From an uncultured Bacilli bacterium (lineage in GTDB: Bacteria > Bacillota_I > Bacilli_A > RF39 > UBA660): a stretch of 6,775 nt of DNA. Positions 6,105-6,775 of the stretch are shown here, in pieces. Each line of letters starts with the position of its first letter. Positions within the stretch are counted from its first letter, which is position 1. The DNA lies in NCBI GenBank assembly GCA_947623705.1, contig CANQHT010000061.1:1-6775 (forward strand). The letters are read 5' to 3'. The notes beneath the pieces are model-generated. The model did no database searches, was not told the DNA's origin, and saw nothing but the letters and a program-made list of their open reading frames with translations. Position numbers and translations under genes: made by a program.

Positions 6105-6130
6105 TTTTTGTAAAATATAATTTACAAAAA
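6105..6130. repeat. Operator-like inverted repeat, copy 1 (distal)
   Basis: Perfect 10-bp arms TTTTTGTAAA and TTTACAAAAA flank a 6-base spacer, ATATAA. The central 24 bases match copy 2 with one mismatch, in the spacer. The centre lies 40 bp from the centre of copy 2, close to four helical turns, so a dimeric regulator could sit on the same face at both sites. Confidence 0.7.
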
Positions 6131-6143
6131 CAATATATACACT

Positions 6144-6171
6144 AATTTTGTAAAATGTAATTTACAAAATT
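6144..6171. repeat. Operator-like inverted repeat, copy 2 (overlaps -35)
   Basis: Perfect 11-bp arms AATTTTGTAAA and TTTACAAAATT flank the spacer ATGTAA. The right arm overlaps the first two bases of the ATPase -35 box TTGACA, so a bound protein would block RNA polymerase. Together with copy 1 it forms a classic two-operator repressor arrangement. The cognate regulator is not in this window. Confidence 0.75.
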
Positions 6172-6198
6172 GACATATTATAAAATTGATGTTAAAAT
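6170..6198 (+). promoter_or_regulatory. Strong promoter for the ATPase gene
   Basis: A perfect TTGACA (6170-6175) and TAAAAT (6193-6198, one mismatch to TATAAT) are separated by 17 bases. Transcription would start near 6205, giving a leader of only about 14 bases that begins essentially at the ribosome site. A near-consensus promoter under two operator-like repeats suggests a gene kept off by repression and strongly expressed when released. Confidence 0.8.
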
Positions 6199-6218
6199 TA
6201 ATATGAAGGTGATAATTT

Positions 6219-6775
6219 ATGATAGAAAGACCAGAATATTTACAAACTTTAATTAATTTTAAAGATAAAGATTTAATTAAAATAGTAACTGGAATAAGAA
6301 GATGTGGTAAATCCACTTTATTTGAGTTATATATTGATTATTTATTAAATAATGGGGTAAAGGAAAAACAAATAATTCATATCAATTTAGAAGATCATGA
6401 TTATAATGAAATAATAGATGATAATGATTTATATAATTATGTTTCCAAAAAATTAAATAAAAATATGCAAAATTATGTCTTTTTAGATGAAGTTCAAAAA
6501 GTTAAAGATTTTCAAAAGGCTTGTGATAGTTTATATATTAAAAAGAATGTTGATTTATATATAACTGGTTCTAATTCTAAAATATTATCAGGAGAACTTG
6601 CGACTTTATTATCAGGTAGATATGTCGAAATAAAAATGTTACCTTTATCATTTAAAGAATATATTTCTTATGTAGGGGATAGTGATATTTTAAAAAAATA
6701 TGTGGATTATATAACTAAAAGTTCATTTCCTTATACTTTAATGTTAGATAATATTAGAGATATTAAAATGTATTT
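6219..6775 (+). CDS. AAA_14/DUF4143-type predicted ATPase (3' partial)
   Basis: The first 185 residues of a protein that continues past the right edge; complete members are usually about 400 residues. Residues 24-33 (TGIRRCGKST) are a Walker A P-loop with the Arg-Arg typical of this family. YVFLDEVQK (86-94) is Walker B, ITGSNSKIL (115-123) resembles the sensor segment, and LSGRYVEIKMLPLSFKEY (131-148) is the characteristic block that follows. The DUF4143 domain would lie downstream. Such ATPases are widespread, often in many copies, in gut Firmicutes and related bacteria; their cellular role is not well defined. They are distant relatives of archaeal P-loop ATPases. AAGGTGA at 6206-6212, six bases before the ATG, supports the start. 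The gene is transcribed away from the MazF-like gene. Its promoter carries two inverted repeats. Family assignment is secure; function is not. Confidence 0.9.
   Translation, partial: MIERPEYLQTLINFKDKDLIKIVTGIRRCGKSTLFELYIDYLLNNGVKEKQIIHINLEDHDYNEIIDDNDLYNYVSKKLNKNMQNYVFLDEVQKVKDFQKACDSLYIKKNVDLYITGSNSKILSGELATLLSGRYVEIKMLPLSFKEYISYVGDSDILKKYVDYITKSSFPYTLMLDNIRDIKMY

Larger units (their letters stand above)
5903..6218. other. Divergent intergenic region between the MazF-like and ATPase genes
   Basis: About 315 bases with no full gene. The left half holds the MazF-like gene's ribosome site, its possible -10 box and the Nudix-like remnant on the minus strand. The stretch 6047-6104 is plain AT-rich DNA in which I see nothing. 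The right third holds two long inverted repeats and the ATPase promoter. Confidence 0.7.

Noticed and set aside
6105..6171. Match of TGTAAA-N6-TTTACA to the enterobacterial TyrR box
   Set aside because: TyrR is a gammaproteobacterial regulator and the gene controlled is not aromatic metabolism; the likeness is taken as coincidence.
6105..6171. Reading the two inverted repeats as a short CRISPR or Rex sites
   Set aside because: Only two units with internal dyad symmetry at a promoter, not a spacer array; the half-site spacing is two bases longer than the Rex TTGTGA-N6-TCACAA pattern.
6122..6316. Minus-strand open frame of 64 codons
   Set aside because: It covers the operators, the promoter and the P-loop coding region of the ATPase on the other strand; it is a shadow.

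Overview
This AT-rich window uses the standard code: every tryptophan in the recognised genes is TGG, and the stops seen are TAG or TAA. Purine-rich Shine-Dalgarno sites, TTGACA/TATAAT-type promoters, RNase J and dockerin/cohesin proteins point to a low-GC Firmicute. A gut-type Bacilli, Erysipelotrichia or RF39-like lineage is my inference; no marker here settles the genus.

Layout. (1) Bases 2-2764, plus strand: a two-gene unit with a 15-base gap. The first gene is the 3' part of a secreted GH73-type glucosaminidase ending in a type I dockerin. The second encodes a membrane protein with a signal peptide, an outside cohesin domain, a cadherin-like beta sandwich, one transmembrane helix and a long Lys/Glu-rich inner tail. 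Together they look like a minimal cohesin-dockerin system that holds a wall hydrolase at the cell surface. (2) Bases 2795-3290, plus strand: a separately promoted small membrane-anchored, cysteine-containing extracellular protein of unknown function. (3) Bases 3302-3331: a hairpin serving as a shared terminator for convergent genes. (4) Bases 3330-5081, minus strand: rnjA (RNase J1) with its own promoter. (5) Bases 5144-5902, minus strand: a PemK/MazF-like SH3-barrel protein, then a 58-residue basic protein with its own promoter, closed by a hairpin terminator. (6) Bases 5903-6218: an intergenic region with a possible coding remnant and two near-identical inverted repeats in front of a near-consensus promoter. 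(7) From 6219 off the right edge, plus strand: the start of an AAA_14/DUF4143-type ATPase.

How they work together. The clearest functional link is the dockerin enzyme with its adjacent membrane cohesin. The paired operator-like repeats before the ATPase gene suggest specific repression. The MazF-like protein and the small basic protein beside it might be a pair, but this is weakly supported. rnjA is a housekeeping gene and looks unrelated to its neighbours. I see no tRNA, rRNA, CRISPR array, insertion sequence or riboswitch.
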